Positions 26,641 through 35,648 of a stretch of DNA of 64,000 nucleotides are shown piece by piece. Both the position numbers and the translations under genes were made by a program. Position 1 is the first letter of the stretch. Every line of letters begins with the position of its first letter. Below the pieces are notes generated by a model. That model saw only the letters and a program-made list of their open reading frames with translations. It was not told where the DNA came from and made no database searches. The stretch comes from an uncultured Oscillospiraceae bacterium (lineage in GTDB: Bacteria > Bacillota > Clostridia > Oscillospirales > Oscillospiraceae): contig CAKTJC010000005.1 of assembly GCA_934567355.1 (NCBI GenBank), forward strand, positions 1 to 64,000, read 5' to 3'.

Positions 26641-27005
26641 AGCCACCCCCGTGGCGTGTTCTCCCTTTCCACACCCTGGGGCAAGGCTTTTGACAAAGAA
26701 AGCCCGGCGGATAATTCCGGCGCAGTATAAGGCAGTCAGATACATCCCTTCTGTGCTGAGCCGAACGGCAGGTACGCCATGACCTCTTTGAGTGAGCGAA
26801 CAATACCAGCACCGGAAAATGAGCGCGGCGGCTCATGGGCGACGATGCGCAGAAGGACAGGTACTCCCTTACAGCCACAGTCCGAGCGTTAGAAGCGTCG
26901 CAGGCAATGGGTAGGGCCCGGCAGAGCGCCGGAGGGGTGAGATTCCCGTGGAGCTGCGCCAGCAGCCGTCTGTTGTGCCTATTCGCAAATAAACTATCTT
27001 TCAAA
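26641..27005 (+). ncRNA. Candidate structured RNA upstream of recombinase
   Basis: About 360 bases without a plausible gene, GC-rich and full of short stems: CCAC-CCCC-GTGG (26643-26654), GAGC-GCGGCG-GCTC (about 26821-26834), CCGGC-AGAGC-GCCGG (about 26919-26933), GGG-TGAGATT-CCC. I recall similar sequence in Tn1549-type elements, but no known RNA family name can be assigned. Confidence 0.4.
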
Positions 27006-27024
27006 AATGACTGAGAGGGGAACA

Positions 27025-27213
27025 ATGCGTAAAAATAAGTTACCTGAAAGTTATGCAAATCAGGTAAAAAAACGTTCTCTGGAAAAAACAACGACCTACC
27101 ACATCGAAGGTAGGTCGTTCGTCGTTCAGCCGGTATTCAAACAGGAAAATGCCAATTCACTGGGTGCGGTTTTGCTTCGCCTTATGCAAACAGATTGCGA
27201 AAAAAGTCTGTAA
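27025..27213 (+). CDS. TnpW-like small protein
   Basis: 62 residues from ATG 27025, preceded by AGAGGGG. Contains TTTYHIEGRSFVVQPVFKQE and LGAVLLRLMQTDC, the pattern of the transposon-encoded TnpW family that precedes large serine recombinase genes in clostridial elements. Role unknown; perhaps a recombination accessory factor. Confidence 0.75.
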   Translation: MRKNKLPESYANQVKKRSLEKTTTYHIEGRSFVVQPVFKQENANSLGAVLLRLMQTDCEKSL

Positions 27214-27228
27214 TTTTTCTGAAACCGG

Positions 27229-27257
27229 CTGACAATTGCAGTCAAGCGCGGTATAAT
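27229..27257 (+). promoter_or_regulatory. Promoter of the serine recombinase gene
   Basis: CTGACA, 17 bases, TATAAT, ending about 60 bases before the recombinase ATG. Confidence 0.65.
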
Positions 27258-27320
27258 AGTTGCGTGAAGTAAAGAAAACGCAAGGAAATTTGTTGCTCGG
27301 CTGCTAGAAAAGGAGGACTT

Positions 27321-29030
27321 ATGAAAAAGTCGAACAACAAGAAAACACGCGACGTTACCGCGTTTATTTATCCCCGCCTATCCCGTGATGATAACCTGGA
27401 AGGGGAAAGCTACAGCATCAGCAACCAGAAGAAGCTGTTGACCAAAACCGCCAAGGATATGGGCTATACAAATATCGTAACCTTCGTTGACGACGGTGTT
27501 TCCGGCGTTACCATGGATCGTCCCGGCTTTAATGAAATGATGCGCCAGTTGGAAGAAGGCAAGGCCTCTGCGCTGTTTGTCAAAGACCTTTCCCGGCTGG
27601 GGCGAAACTACATTGAAGTGGGGCGGCTGATGGAGGAATTCTTCCCGGAGCACGATATCCGCCTTGTGGCAGTTTCAGATAACATTGATACTGCTGAGGG
27701 TGAAAATGAACTGGCTCCCATCCGCAATTTGTTCAATGAGTGGTATGCACGGGATATCAGCAAAAAGCGCCGGATCAGCAATAAGATCAAGGGCAATGCC
27801 GGGGAACCAATGGGACCGCCTCCCTTCGGCTACATGAAGGACCCGGAGAACCCCAAGCACTGGATCATCGACGAAGAAGCTGCCCAGGTAGTTCGGCGTA
27901 TTTTCAGTATGATTCTGGACGGGTATGGAACGGAGCAGATTGCCACAATTTTTGAGGAAGAAGGAATCCTTACTCCTCGCGCCTATTGGCTGAAAAAGGG
28001 TGTCAAGAAGCCCGGAAAGGCAAAACAGCAGCCATCTACCAAGTGGAATGCCTCCACAATCGTGAATATTCTCGCTTTGCAGGAGTATTGCGGAGATGTG
28101 CTGAATTTCAAGACCTACTCCAAATCCTACAAAAACAAGAAGCGGATTCCCAATGACCGGGAAAACTGGGTCATCTTCAAAGATGTGCATGAGCCGGTCA
28201 TTGATCGTGTGATCTGGGAACAGGTTCAGGAGAAGCGCGGGAAGATCCGCAGGCGGAAAGCCAAAGACGGTGAACGGAATATGTTCTGCGGTCTTTTGGT
28301 TTGTGCGGATTGTGGTCATAATCTGAACTTCCATTTCAATCAGGGAAATCACGATATCAAATACTTCAACTGCTCCAACTACAACAGCAGCCGGGGGACT
28401 TGCACATCAACCCATTACATCCGGGTGGATTTCCTGGAACAGGTGGTTCTGGGGGAAATCAAGCGGCTCACCAAGTACGCTGTACGTTATGAGGATGAAT
28501 TTCAGCAGGCAATTATGGGCAGCACCCAGAAGACCGTTGAGCTGGAGCGGAAGCTGAAACAAAAAGAACTGACCGCAGCGCAAGCCCGTGACACGGAATT
28601 GGACGGCCTGTTTGAGAGAATCTATGAAGATAATCTTTCTGGCAAGCTGTCTGATGAACGCTTTGCCAGAATGTCCCAGCGCTATGAAGAAGAACAGGCT
28701 GGTCTTGCCGAGAAAATCAAAACGCTTCGCAAGGAGCTGGACAAACTCAGCAGCGAAGCGGTTTCCACGGATATGTTCCTGTCCACAGTGCGAAAGTACA
28801 CACGGGCTAAGAAGCTGACGCCCCGTATGGTAAACGAGCTGATCGATCACATTGAGGTCTATCAGGCTGAGAAGATCGACGGGGAGTGGGTACAAAAACT
28901 GACCATCCACTACAACTGCATCGGCGCCCTGTTTATCCCGGATACCGATTCCCTGCCTGTGCCGGATGTAACGGTAAATACCCGCAGAGGTGTATATGTC
29001 GCCTACGAACCGGCGCAAAATGAGCAATAA
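27321..29030 (+). CDS. Large serine recombinase (ICE integrase/excisionase)
   Basis: 569 residues; catalyses integration and excision of the element by double-strand cleavage via Ser21 (IYPRLSRDDNLEGES). Resolvase domain 1-150 with VDDGVSGVTMDRPGF and LFVKDLSRLGRNY. A recombinase domain follows (EPMGPPPFGYM, then WNASTIVNILALQEYCGDV), then a zinc ribbon (CGLLVCADCGHNLNF with a later C-x-T-Cys), a coiled coil, and a DUF4368-like C terminus (MVNELIDHIEVYQ). Last gene of the element, next to tRNA-Arg. Belongs to the TndX/Tn4451-like group by size and domains. Confidence 0.95.
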   Translation: MKKSNNKKTRDVTAFIYPRLSRDDNLEGESYSISNQKKLLTKTAKDMGYTNIVTFVDDGVSGVTMDRPGFNEMMRQLEEGKASALFVKDLSRLGRNYIEVGRLMEEFFPEHDIRLVAVSDNIDTAEGENELAPIRNLFNEWYARDISKKRRISNKIKGNAGEPMGPPPFGYMKDPENPKHWIIDEEAAQVVRRIFSMILDGYGTEQIATIFEEEGILTPRAYWLKKGVKKPGKAKQQPSTKWNASTIVNILALQEYCGDVLNFKTYSKSYKNKKRIPNDRENWVIFKDVHEPVIDRVIWEQVQEKRGKIRRRKAKDGERNMFCGLLVCADCGHNLNFHFNQGNHDIKYFNCSNYNSSRGTCTSTHYIRVDFLEQVVLGEIKRLTKYAVRYEDEFQQAIMGSTQKTVELERKLKQKELTAAQARDTELDGLFERIYEDNLSGKLSDERFARMSQRYEEEQAGLAEKIKTLRKELDKLSSEAVSTDMFLSTVRKYTRAKKLTPRMVNELIDHIEVYQAEKIDGEWVQKLTIHYNCIGALFIPDTDSLPVPDVTVNTRRGVYVAYEPAQNEQ

Positions 29031-29031
29031 A

Positions 29032-29080
29032 ATAACGAGTGTTCTCACAGGATATCAAATCCTATAAGAACACTCGTTAT
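29032..29080. terminator. Bidirectional terminator between recombinase and tRNA
   Basis: 14-bp stem ATAACGAGTGTTCT/AGAACACTCGTTAT with an inner AGGAT/ATCCT stem. On the minus strand the tRNA 3' end enters this hairpin, which is followed by TTATTTTATT. Confidence 0.8.
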
Positions 29081-29156
29081 GGTACGCCAGAAGGGACTCG
29101 AACCCCCGACCTACTGATTCGTAGTCAGTCACTCTATCCAACTGAGCTACTGGCGC
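29080..29156 (-). tRNA. tRNA-Arg (anticodon ACG)
   Basis: 77-nt cloverleaf with CCA encoded. Acceptor GCGCCAG pairs with CTGGCGT (G-T at the first pair), D arm GCTCAGTTGGATAGAGT, anticodon stem ACTGA/TCAGT around loop CTACGAA, T loop GGTTCGAGTCC. Likely the chromosomal landmark flanking the ICE. Confidence 0.95.
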
Positions 29157-29231
29157 ATACGCTCATCGCTGAGTGCTGATGTATAATAGCATATGCGGCC
29201 GGAAAAAGCAAGGGGTTTTCGAAAAAATCCT

Positions 29232-30629
29232 TCAATTTTTTTCTTTTTGCCGGGATGCAGCGAAGCAGGCGGTCAGGATGGCCAGGGTGGCGGTGCCGGC
29301 GGCGGGGATGGCGAGCCAGTTCTTTTCCGCTGTGGAAGCGGCGGAGGTACGGGAGGCGGGAGGGGGGGATGTCTGCGCCGGCTCCCGGGTGGGCGGCTGC
29401 GTGGGCGGGACGGTCTCCAGCTCCTCAGGGATAAGGTATGGCTCCAGATTTTCAAAGAAATCCCCCTTGCCGGTATCCGCGCCCACGGTGGAATGGTACA
29501 GGCCGAACTGGCATGGGCTGTAGCGCTCCACCTCCGATGCCCGGTCGGCGCCCCGGAAGTACCAGGCAAAGTCCGCCTGCTGGCTCTCATGGGCGGCAAA
29601 GCCCAGGTCGCGGGTCACCTGATAGGCGGTTTTCCCACCGAAGGCCTCCAGGGGGATGTCCCAATCCATGGTAATGGCATTCTCCTGATACAGATGCAGG
29701 TAGGTTTTCGGCACCTGGTATGCGCCGTATTCCGCCGCCGATTCCGGAAGCTGCGCGTCATCGGCGCTGCACTCGGCTGCCTGCTTCAGAAGATCCGCCG
29801 TCAGCTGATGCATCCCATGGCCATACTCGCCCTTCTCATCGTGCCCCACAGCCACCAGCGGGCGGTAATAGCGCAGATTTTCCACCACGAAGCCCAGAAG
29901 CGCCTGCCGGGAGTAGCCCTCGGCTTCGTAGAATTCATAGGCGTCCTCCATATCGAAGGTGTAGTAATCCGGAAAAGCACCGAACACCGGGTAGTCCCGC
30001 ACGCCCACCGCCCACAGGCCGTTCAGCATCTCATGCACTCGATAGGGTACCATATTGCGATGGTCGGTGAAATAGACCACCTGCACCCGGTAGCCCTGCT
30101 CCGCTGCATACCAGGGGAGCAGCCCGGCAAAGAAGAGCTGCTCGTCATCCCCGTGGGTGGACAGCAGAAGCAGATCCGCTTCGCCCTGAGGGATGGTATC
30201 CCACCGCTGCACCCAGTCCGGCAGCTCACCGGGGGTAAAAATGCGAAGCTCATTGAGCGCGGCTTCGCCGGAGGAAAAGGTCAGCTCCACGCTCTGCGGC
30301 AGCCGTCCCAGCGCTTTTTCCACATCCAGATAAAAATGCAGGATGCCGCCGGTATCCACGGCAACGCTCCGCTCGTCCTCAGTAAGCGTCACGGAAGCAT
30401 ACGGAAGGTCAAACACCAGATAGAGCCCGGAGATCCCGTCCCGCGCGCTCAGGGTGACGGACGCCCCCGCGCGGACGCGCTGGGAGGACGCCATGTCCAT
30501 ATCGAACAGCGCCTCCCGGTCGGCGATCCCGGCGGCAGTACTCACCCGCGCCGCCGATGACACATCCTCCGCCGCCGCATGCTGCAGCGGCAGCAAAAGC
30601 AGGAAAAATAAAAGCAGGATCTTTTTCAT
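29232..30629 (-). CDS. Secreted PIG-L family deacetylase with C-terminal anchor
   Basis: 465 residues. Signal peptide (ILLLFFLLLLPLQHAAA), a beta-rich region of about 130 residues, then a PIG-L/LmbE deacetylase domain. Its metal motif is THGDDEQLFF (family usual is AHPDDE), with a second motif GHDEKGEYGHGMHQLT. A Pro/Thr-rich spacer leads to a C-terminal membrane helix (LAIPAAGTATLAILTACF) and basic end. Predicted to act outside the cell on N-acetylated sugars such as peptidoglycan or glycolipids, held to the membrane. Substrate unknown. Downstream is tRNA-Arg on the same strand. Confidence 0.82.
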   Translation of the reverse strand: MKKILLLFFLLLLPLQHAAAEDVSSAARVSTAAGIADREALFDMDMASSQRVRAGASVTLSARDGISGLYLVFDLPYASVTLTEDERSVAVDTGGILHFYLDVEKALGRLPQSVELTFSSGEAALNELRIFTPGELPDWVQRWDTIPQGEADLLLLSTHGDDEQLFFAGLLPWYAAEQGYRVQVVYFTDHRNMVPYRVHEMLNGLWAVGVRDYPVFGAFPDYYTFDMEDAYEFYEAEGYSRQALLGFVVENLRYYRPLVAVGHDEKGEYGHGMHQLTADLLKQAAECSADDAQLPESAAEYGAYQVPKTYLHLYQENAITMDWDIPLEAFGGKTAYQVTRDLGFAAHESQQADFAWYFRGADRASEVERYSPCQFGLYHSTVGADTGKGDFFENLEPYLIPEELETVPPTQPPTREPAQTSPPPASRTSAASTAEKNWLAIPAAGTATLAILTACFAASRQKEKN

Positions 30630-30753
30630 TTTCTGTCCTCCTGGGAAGGTTTTAGGATGCTTCCCTCCACGGTGTGAAATGGGAGGGAAGACAGCAAGGC
30701 AAAATTGGGAACCTGGTGCCGCTCAGTCGGCGATGCCCCCTGCAGGTGCTTTC

Positions 30754-30782
30754 TTGACAAAGCGGGGGGCGGGAAGTAGAAT
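30754..30782 (+). promoter_or_regulatory. Promoter of mutY
   Basis: TTGACA, 17 bases, TAGAAT, about 30 bases before the mutY ATG. Confidence 0.75.
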
Positions 30783-30813
30783 GATGTCAGAATAAACAAA
30801 GGGGATTTCTTGC

Positions 30814-31863
30814 ATGGAAAAATATGCGCTGCCCGCCGCGCTGCCGGGGCTGCTGCTGCCCTGGTATCGGGCGGAAAAGCGGACGCTTCCCTGGCGGGAG
30901 GATCGGGACGCTTATCATATCTGGATCTCCGAGATCATGCTCCAGCAGACCCGGGTGGAGGCTGTCAAGGGATATTATGCCCGTTTTTTGGCAGAACTTC
31001 CAACCATCGGGGCGCTGGCGCAATGCGATGACGAAAAGCTCCACAAGCTGTGGGAGGGGCTGGGCTATTACAGACGGGTGCGCAATCTGAAAAAGGCGGC
31101 GCAGGTCATCATGGCGGAGCATGGGGGCGTTTTTCCCAATGACTACCGGCAGATTCTCGCCCTGCCCGGCATCGGAGAATACACGGCGGGAGCGATCTGC
31201 TCCATTGCCTTTGACCTGCCCACCCCGGCGGTGGACGGGAATGTGCTGCGGGTCTGCGCGCGGCTGACCGGCGACGCTTCCTCCATCGACCTGCCGGAGA
31301 CCAAACGGAAGGTGCGCACCGCGCTGGAGACCATTTACCCGGCAAGCGCCGGGGAATTCACCCAGGCGCTGATGGAGCTGGGCGCCACCCTCTGCGGCCC
31401 CAACTGGAAGCCGAAATGCGGCGAATGCCCCTGCCGGGAGGTCTGCCGGGGCTATCAAAACGGGACGGCGGAGGCACTGCCAGTGCGCTCCCCCAAGCAG
31501 GAAAAGCGGCAGGAGGACAGGACGGTTTTTATCTTCTCCTGCGGCGGCCGGTACGCCCTGCACCGGCGGGGTGATCGGGGGCTGCTGGCGGGGCTGTGGG
31601 AATTTCCTAATGTCGACGGCAAATTGGCACTGCCGGAGGCGCTGAAAGCGGCGGAAGGCATGGGCGTCACCGTCCGGGAGCTGGGGCGTCAGGTGGAGCG
31701 CCGGCATATTTTCACCCACATTCAGTGGAATCTGCGAGGCTTTTATCTGGAGGCTGCACAGTGCGGCGGCGGCTTCACATGGATGACAAAGGAAGAAATC
31801 AATTCGCAGGCGGCGCTGCCCACGGCATTCCGCCAATTCTGGGAGGAAATTGACCATGTTTGA
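30814..31863 (+). CDS. mutY: A/G-specific adenine glycosylase MutY
   Basis: 349 residues; removes adenine mispaired with 8-oxoguanine. N-terminal HhH-GPD fold: LPWREDRDAYHIWISEIMLQ, catalytic Glu in QQTRVEAVKGYY region, hairpin LPGIGEYTAGAI with the catalytic Asp in AVDGNVLRV. A [4Fe-4S] site follows (CGPNWKPKCGECPCREVC). The C-terminal Nudix-like domain reads 8-oxoG (GLLAGLWEFPNV). The stop overlaps the start of the next gene. Confidence 0.95.
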   Translation: MEKYALPAALPGLLLPWYRAEKRTLPWREDRDAYHIWISEIMLQQTRVEAVKGYYARFLAELPTIGALAQCDDEKLHKLWEGLGYYRRVRNLKKAAQVIMAEHGGVFPNDYRQILALPGIGEYTAGAICSIAFDLPTPAVDGNVLRVCARLTGDASSIDLPETKRKVRTALETIYPASAGEFTQALMELGATLCGPNWKPKCGECPCREVCRGYQNGTAEALPVRSPKQEKRQEDRTVFIFSCGGRYALHRRGDRGLLAGLWEFPNVDGKLALPEALKAAEGMGVTVRELGRQVERRHIFTHIQWNLRGFYLEAAQCGGGFTWMTKEEINSQAALPTAFRQFWEEIDHV

Positions 31864-32641
31864 CTATCATATGCATTCCCGCGTCTCCTTCGACGGGCAC
31901 GACACCGGCGCGGCGCTGGTGCGCGCGGCGGAGAAGGCCGGGCTGAAGGAGATCTGTTTTACCGACCACATGGACTACGTCCGCGGCGCACAGACACAGA
32001 CAATGATTTTCACCGAGGCGCAATATGCCGCAGAATATGACCACCTGGAGAGCAGCTGCCTGAAGATCCGCCGGGGCATGGAATACGGCCTCTATCCCGA
32101 CAATCAGGCGCAGATGAAGCAGGACATCGCCCGGCGAAGCTACGACTTCGTATTGGGCTCCGTCCATTTTGTGGACGATATAGATGTCTATTATACCCCA
32201 TACTGGCAGGGCAAGACGATCCATCAGGCGCAGCGCCGCTATTTTGAGGAAATGCTGGCCTGTGTGCAGGCAAACGAAGATTTTGATGTGCTTGCCCACA
32301 TGACCTATCTGCACAAGGGCAAGGGCAGTCCGGTAAAAACGCCCCTTGCCTATGCAGACCACGCGCAGATCATCGACGAGATCCTGCGCACCCTGGCTGC
32401 AAAAGGGAAGGGACTGGAGATGAACACCAGCGGCGTGGATCGCTGCGGCGGCTACCTGCCCACGGCGGACTACTTCCGCCGCTTCCGGGAACTGGGCGGC
32501 GAGATCGTCACCGTCGGCTCCGATGCCCATACCTGTGACCGGGTGGGGCAATACTGCCGGGAGGCCTGCGGGGTTCTGAAGGATATTTTCGGCTATGTGT
32601 GCACCTTTGAGGGAAGAAAGCCAATTTTCCACAAGCTGTAG
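31856..32641 (+). CDS. PHP-domain phosphatase (histidinol-phosphatase type)
   Basis: 261 residues from ATG 31856 (GGGAGG nine bases before), overlapping mutY. PHP metal-binding motifs DYHMHSRVSFDGH, FTDHMDY and VTVGSDAH; family resemblance is to HisJ-type histidinol-phosphate phosphatases. No other his genes are nearby, so it may act on another phosphate ester. Confidence 0.85.
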   Translation: MFDYHMHSRVSFDGHDTGAALVRAAEKAGLKEICFTDHMDYVRGAQTQTMIFTEAQYAAEYDHLESSCLKIRRGMEYGLYPDNQAQMKQDIARRSYDFVLGSVHFVDDIDVYYTPYWQGKTIHQAQRRYFEEMLACVQANEDFDVLAHMTYLHKGKGSPVKTPLAYADHAQIIDEILRTLAAKGKGLEMNTSGVDRCGGYLPTADYFRRFRELGGEIVTVGSDAHTCDRVGQYCREACGVLKDIFGYVCTFEGRKPIFHKL

Positions 32642-32766
32642 CTCCGTCCCTGTCCCCATGGGGACGGCAGAGATGTTGGTTATTTTGACGAAAAATGTAT
32701 TTTCCTTGAATGCGGGTTAGATTATACATATTTCGATTTATTGTTTTGTATATTTCCCATAAACTG

Positions 32767-32793
32767 TCCGCCCCTTGTGGGCGGATGGTTTTT
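32767..32793 (+). terminator. Terminator after mutY-PHP operon
   Basis: TCCGCCC-CTTGT-GGGCGGA followed by TGGTTTTT. A second small palindrome, GTCCCCATGGGGAC, lies about 110 bases upstream. Confidence 0.75.
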
Positions 32794-32819
32794 ATAGATG
32801 CACAAATCTTGTTTTTGAG

Positions 32820-32848
32820 TTGACAAGCGCAGAAAAAATCGATATACT
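32820..32848 (+). promoter_or_regulatory. Promoter of esterase/ATP-grasp operon
   Basis: TTGACA, 17 bases, TATACT. The next three genes share one direction with gaps of 11 and 23 bases. Confidence 0.8.
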
Positions 32849-32898
32849 GTAAATTGATTTTTTATCAGATTGAACAAAGGAAGAAGGAATCCTGTTTC

Positions 32899-33654
32899 AT
32901 GGTCTGCAAATGGGAGGTCACGATCCCACAGCTGTCCGGCGATGTGCCGCGCAGGGTATATGTCTATCTGCCGGAATCCTACGATCGGGAGCCGGAGCGG
33001 CGGTACCCGGTGATGTACATGTTTGACGGGCACAATGTGTTTTTCGACGAGGATGCCACCTACGGAAAATCCTGGGGGTTGGGGGATTATCTGGATGCTC
33101 ACGGCAAAGAACTGATCGTCGTCGCCGTGGAGTGCAATCATTCCGGTTCCCGGCGTCTGGCGGAATATTCCCCGGTGAGCTTCGCTGAGCCTTCCCTGGG
33201 GAAGGTCACCGGCAAGGGCAGAGCATACATGAACTGGATGGTGCAGGAGCTGAAGCCCTGCATTGACGAGCGATACCGCACCCTGCCTGACCGCGCCAAC
33301 ACCATCCTTGCCGGTTCCTCCATGGGCGCTCTGATGGCGCTGTACGGTGCAGCCGCCTACAACGATGTGTTCCGGCGCGCCGCCTGCCTGAGCCCCAGCC
33401 TGTGGGTCGCGCCGGGGCAGCTGCTGGAGCTGATCGCCAGGGCGCGCATCCGCCGGGATACCTGCATCTACATGGACTATGGCGAGCTGGAGCTGGGCAA
33501 CCACCCCGGCACCGGTCAGGCGCTGATCTCCACCGCCCAGCTGCTGATGGTCAAGGGCGTCAATGTGACAATGCGCATTGTGCCGGGGGGGAGCCACTGC
33601 GAGGCATCCTGGGAGCGGCAGATTCCGGTATTCATGGACTGCCTGGGGCTGTAA
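32899..33654 (+). CDS. Esterase-family alpha/beta hydrolase (first of pair)
   Basis: 251 residues from the ATG at 32899. Fold of the Esterase D/Fes-type family (PF00756-like): YVYLPESYDREPERRYPVMY, then nucleophile elbow AGSSMGALMALYGA, and a late His in GGSHCEASWERQIPVF. No signal peptide, so cytoplasmic. It starts an operon with a second esterase-fold protein and an ATP-grasp ligase, which suggests handling of an amide- or ester-linked metabolite. Substrate unknown. Confidence 0.82.
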   Translation: MVCKWEVTIPQLSGDVPRRVYVYLPESYDREPERRYPVMYMFDGHNVFFDEDATYGKSWGLGDYLDAHGKELIVVAVECNHSGSRRLAEYSPVSFAEPSLGKVTGKGRAYMNWMVQELKPCIDERYRTLPDRANTILAGSSMGALMALYGAAAYNDVFRRAACLSPSLWVAPGQLLELIARARIRRDTCIYMDYGELELGNHPGTGQALISTAQLLMVKGVNVTMRIVPGGSHCEASWERQIPVFMDCLGL

Positions 33655-33665
33655 AGGAGAAAAAT

Positions 33666-34421
33666 ATGGAAACACGTTATTACAAGCATTACAGCAGCCG
33701 CCTGAACCGTGACATGGAATTCAAGGTCTATGGCCACGGCGGGAAGCCGGTGCTGTTCATCCCCTGTCAGGGAGGGTGCTTCTTCGACTTTGAGAATTTC
33801 GGCATGGCAGACCACTGGGCTCCCTGGATAGAATCCGGCAGGTGTACGGTGTACGCCTGCGACAGCATCGACAACGAATCCTGGGCCGCCATGGGGGCGG
33901 ATAACCGCTGGCGCATCGAGAACCACGAGCGCTGGATCCATTATATTATGGAGGAGCTGGTGCCCTACATCCGCCACCTGAACGGCGAACGCACGGGCTT
34001 TGACCAAGGCATCCTCACCTTCGGCGCCTCCATGGGCGCCATGCATGCGGCAAATCTCTATTACCGCCGCCCCGATCTGTTCGACAGCTGCTTTGCCATC
34101 TCCGGCCTGTATGACAGCAAGGAATTTTTCGGCGACTACTGCGACGATCTGGTATACAACAACTGTCCCGTATACTACCTTGCCAACATGCCCGCCGACC
34201 ACCCCTGGATGGATATGTACAACCATCAAAAGTCCCTGATCGTCTGCGGCCAGGGCGCGTGGGAGGATGTGCTGCTGGAAAGCACCCGAAAGCTGGATAC
34301 GGTGTGCGCCCAGAAGGGCATCCACACCCGGTTCGAATACTGGGGCTATGACGTAGACCACGACTGGCCGTGGTGGTTCAAAATGGTGGAGACGTATCTC
34401 CCCTGGTTTTTAGGCGTGTGA
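33666..34421 (+). CDS. Esterase-family alpha/beta hydrolase (second of pair)
   Basis: 251 residues. Core strand GGKPVLFIPCQGG, nucleophile elbow FGASMGAMHAANLY, late acid/His region YDVDHDWPWWF. Related to but clearly different from the preceding esterase; the Asp/His-rich C terminus is aromatic. ATG has a GGAGAAAAAT site 11 bases after the previous stop. Cytoplasmic. Likely works with its neighbours on the same compound; function not known. Confidence 0.82.
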   Translation: METRYYKHYSSRLNRDMEFKVYGHGGKPVLFIPCQGGCFFDFENFGMADHWAPWIESGRCTVYACDSIDNESWAAMGADNRWRIENHERWIHYIMEELVPYIRHLNGERTGFDQGILTFGASMGAMHAANLYYRRPDLFDSCFAISGLYDSKEFFGDYCDDLVYNNCPVYYLANMPADHPWMDMYNHQKSLIVCGQGAWEDVLLESTRKLDTVCAQKGIHTRFEYWGYDVDHDWPWWFKMVETYLPWFLGV

Positions 34422-34444
34422 TCTTCTGTGAAAGAGAGACGGAT

Positions 34445-35635
34445 ATGAAGAACTTTATTTTTATTTCCCCCAATTTTCCTGCGACCTACTGGCGCTTCTG
34501 CCGGGAGCTGAAAAACAACGGCATGCGGGTGCTGGGCATCGGCGACTGTCCCTACGACGGCCTGATGCAGGAGCTGAAGGATTCGCTGGATGAATACTAC
34601 AAGGTCTCCAGCCTGGAAAACTACGACGAGGTATTCAGAGCCGTGGCTTTCTTCACTTACAAATACGGCAAGATCGACTGGCTGGAATCCAATAACGAAT
34701 ACTGGCTGACCCGGGATGCCCGGCTGCGCACCGAGTTCAACATCACCACCGGCCCCAAGCTGCCGGACATGGCGAAAATCAAGTTCAAGTCCGCCATGAA
34801 GGAGTACTATGCCAAGGCCGGGCTCCCCACCGCCCGGTACCACCTTGTTCAGGGGCTGGAGGATGCCCTGGAATTTGCCAACTATGTGGGCTATCCCGTG
34901 GTGGTGAAGCCGGACGACGGTGTGGGGGCCAACAACACCTATAAGCTGCGCAGCGACGACGAGGTGCGCTGGTTCATTCAGTCCAAGGATGACACCGTGT
35001 ACATTATGGAGGAATACGTCAACGGCTATGTGCAGACCTACGATGCCATCCTGGACTCCCGGGGCAATCCCCTGTTCGAAAGCGGCAACATCACGCCCCT
35101 GTCCATTATGGACATTGTCAACGAGAACGGCGACTCCCGGTATTACCTGGTGAAGGAGCTGCCCCAGCGGATTCGGGAGGCGGGAATGCGGACGGCCAAG
35201 GCCTTCGGTGTCACCAGCCGGTTTGTCCACCTGGAATTCTTCATCCTCAGCGAGGACCAGGAGGGCCTGGGTAAGAAGAGGGACATTCTGGGCCTGGAGG
35301 TCAATATGCGCCCCGCCGGCGGCTACACTCCGGAGATGTACAACTACAGCCAAGAGACCGACGTATATAAAATCTGGGCAGATATGGTCTGCTTCGACAC
35401 CAACACCAAGCCCATCGGCCGCCACCACTTCTGCGCCTTCTATGGCCGCCGGGACGGAAGAAACTATAAGCTGGACGACTACGAAATCACCATGAAGTAC
35501 CGGGACCATCTGAAAATGTGGGGCCGCATCCCCGACGCCCTGTCCGGAGCCATGGCCAACCAGATGTATGTATGCACCTTCGACACCCAGCAGGAGCTGG
35601 ACCAATTCTACAAGGATATGGCGGCCACTTACTAA
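34445..35635 (+). CDS. ATP-grasp carboxylate-amine ligase
   Basis: 396 residues. ATP-grasp fold: N-terminal Rossmann-like part (NFIFISPNFPATYWRF), ATP-binding GYPVVVKPDDGVGANNTY, hinge YIMEEYVNGYVQTYDAIL, and metal-binding end LGLEVNMRPAGGYTPEM. Such enzymes make an acyl phosphate and join it to an amine, so this operon may build a peptide-like or amino-acid-derived product, with the two esterases as trimming or transfer enzymes. A strong terminator follows. Confidence 0.85.
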   Translation: MKNFIFISPNFPATYWRFCRELKNNGMRVLGIGDCPYDGLMQELKDSLDEYYKVSSLENYDEVFRAVAFFTYKYGKIDWLESNNEYWLTRDARLRTEFNITTGPKLPDMAKIKFKSAMKEYYAKAGLPTARYHLVQGLEDALEFANYVGYPVVVKPDDGVGANNTYKLRSDDEVRWFIQSKDDTVYIMEEYVNGYVQTYDAILDSRGNPLFESGNITPLSIMDIVNENGDSRYYLVKELPQRIREAGMRTAKAFGVTSRFVHLEFFILSEDQEGLGKKRDILGLEVNMRPAGGYTPEMYNYSQETDVYKIWADMVCFDTNTKPIGRHHFCAFYGRRDGRNYKLDDYEITMKYRDHLKMWGRIPDALSGAMANQMYVCTFDTQQELDQFYKDMAATY

Positions 35636-35648
35636 GCCATAATAAGCG

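Noticed and set aside
29193-30560. Plus-strand open frame of about 455 codons opposite the PIG-L gene
   Set aside because: Arg/Gly-rich shadow; the minus-strand protein has signal peptide and family motifs.
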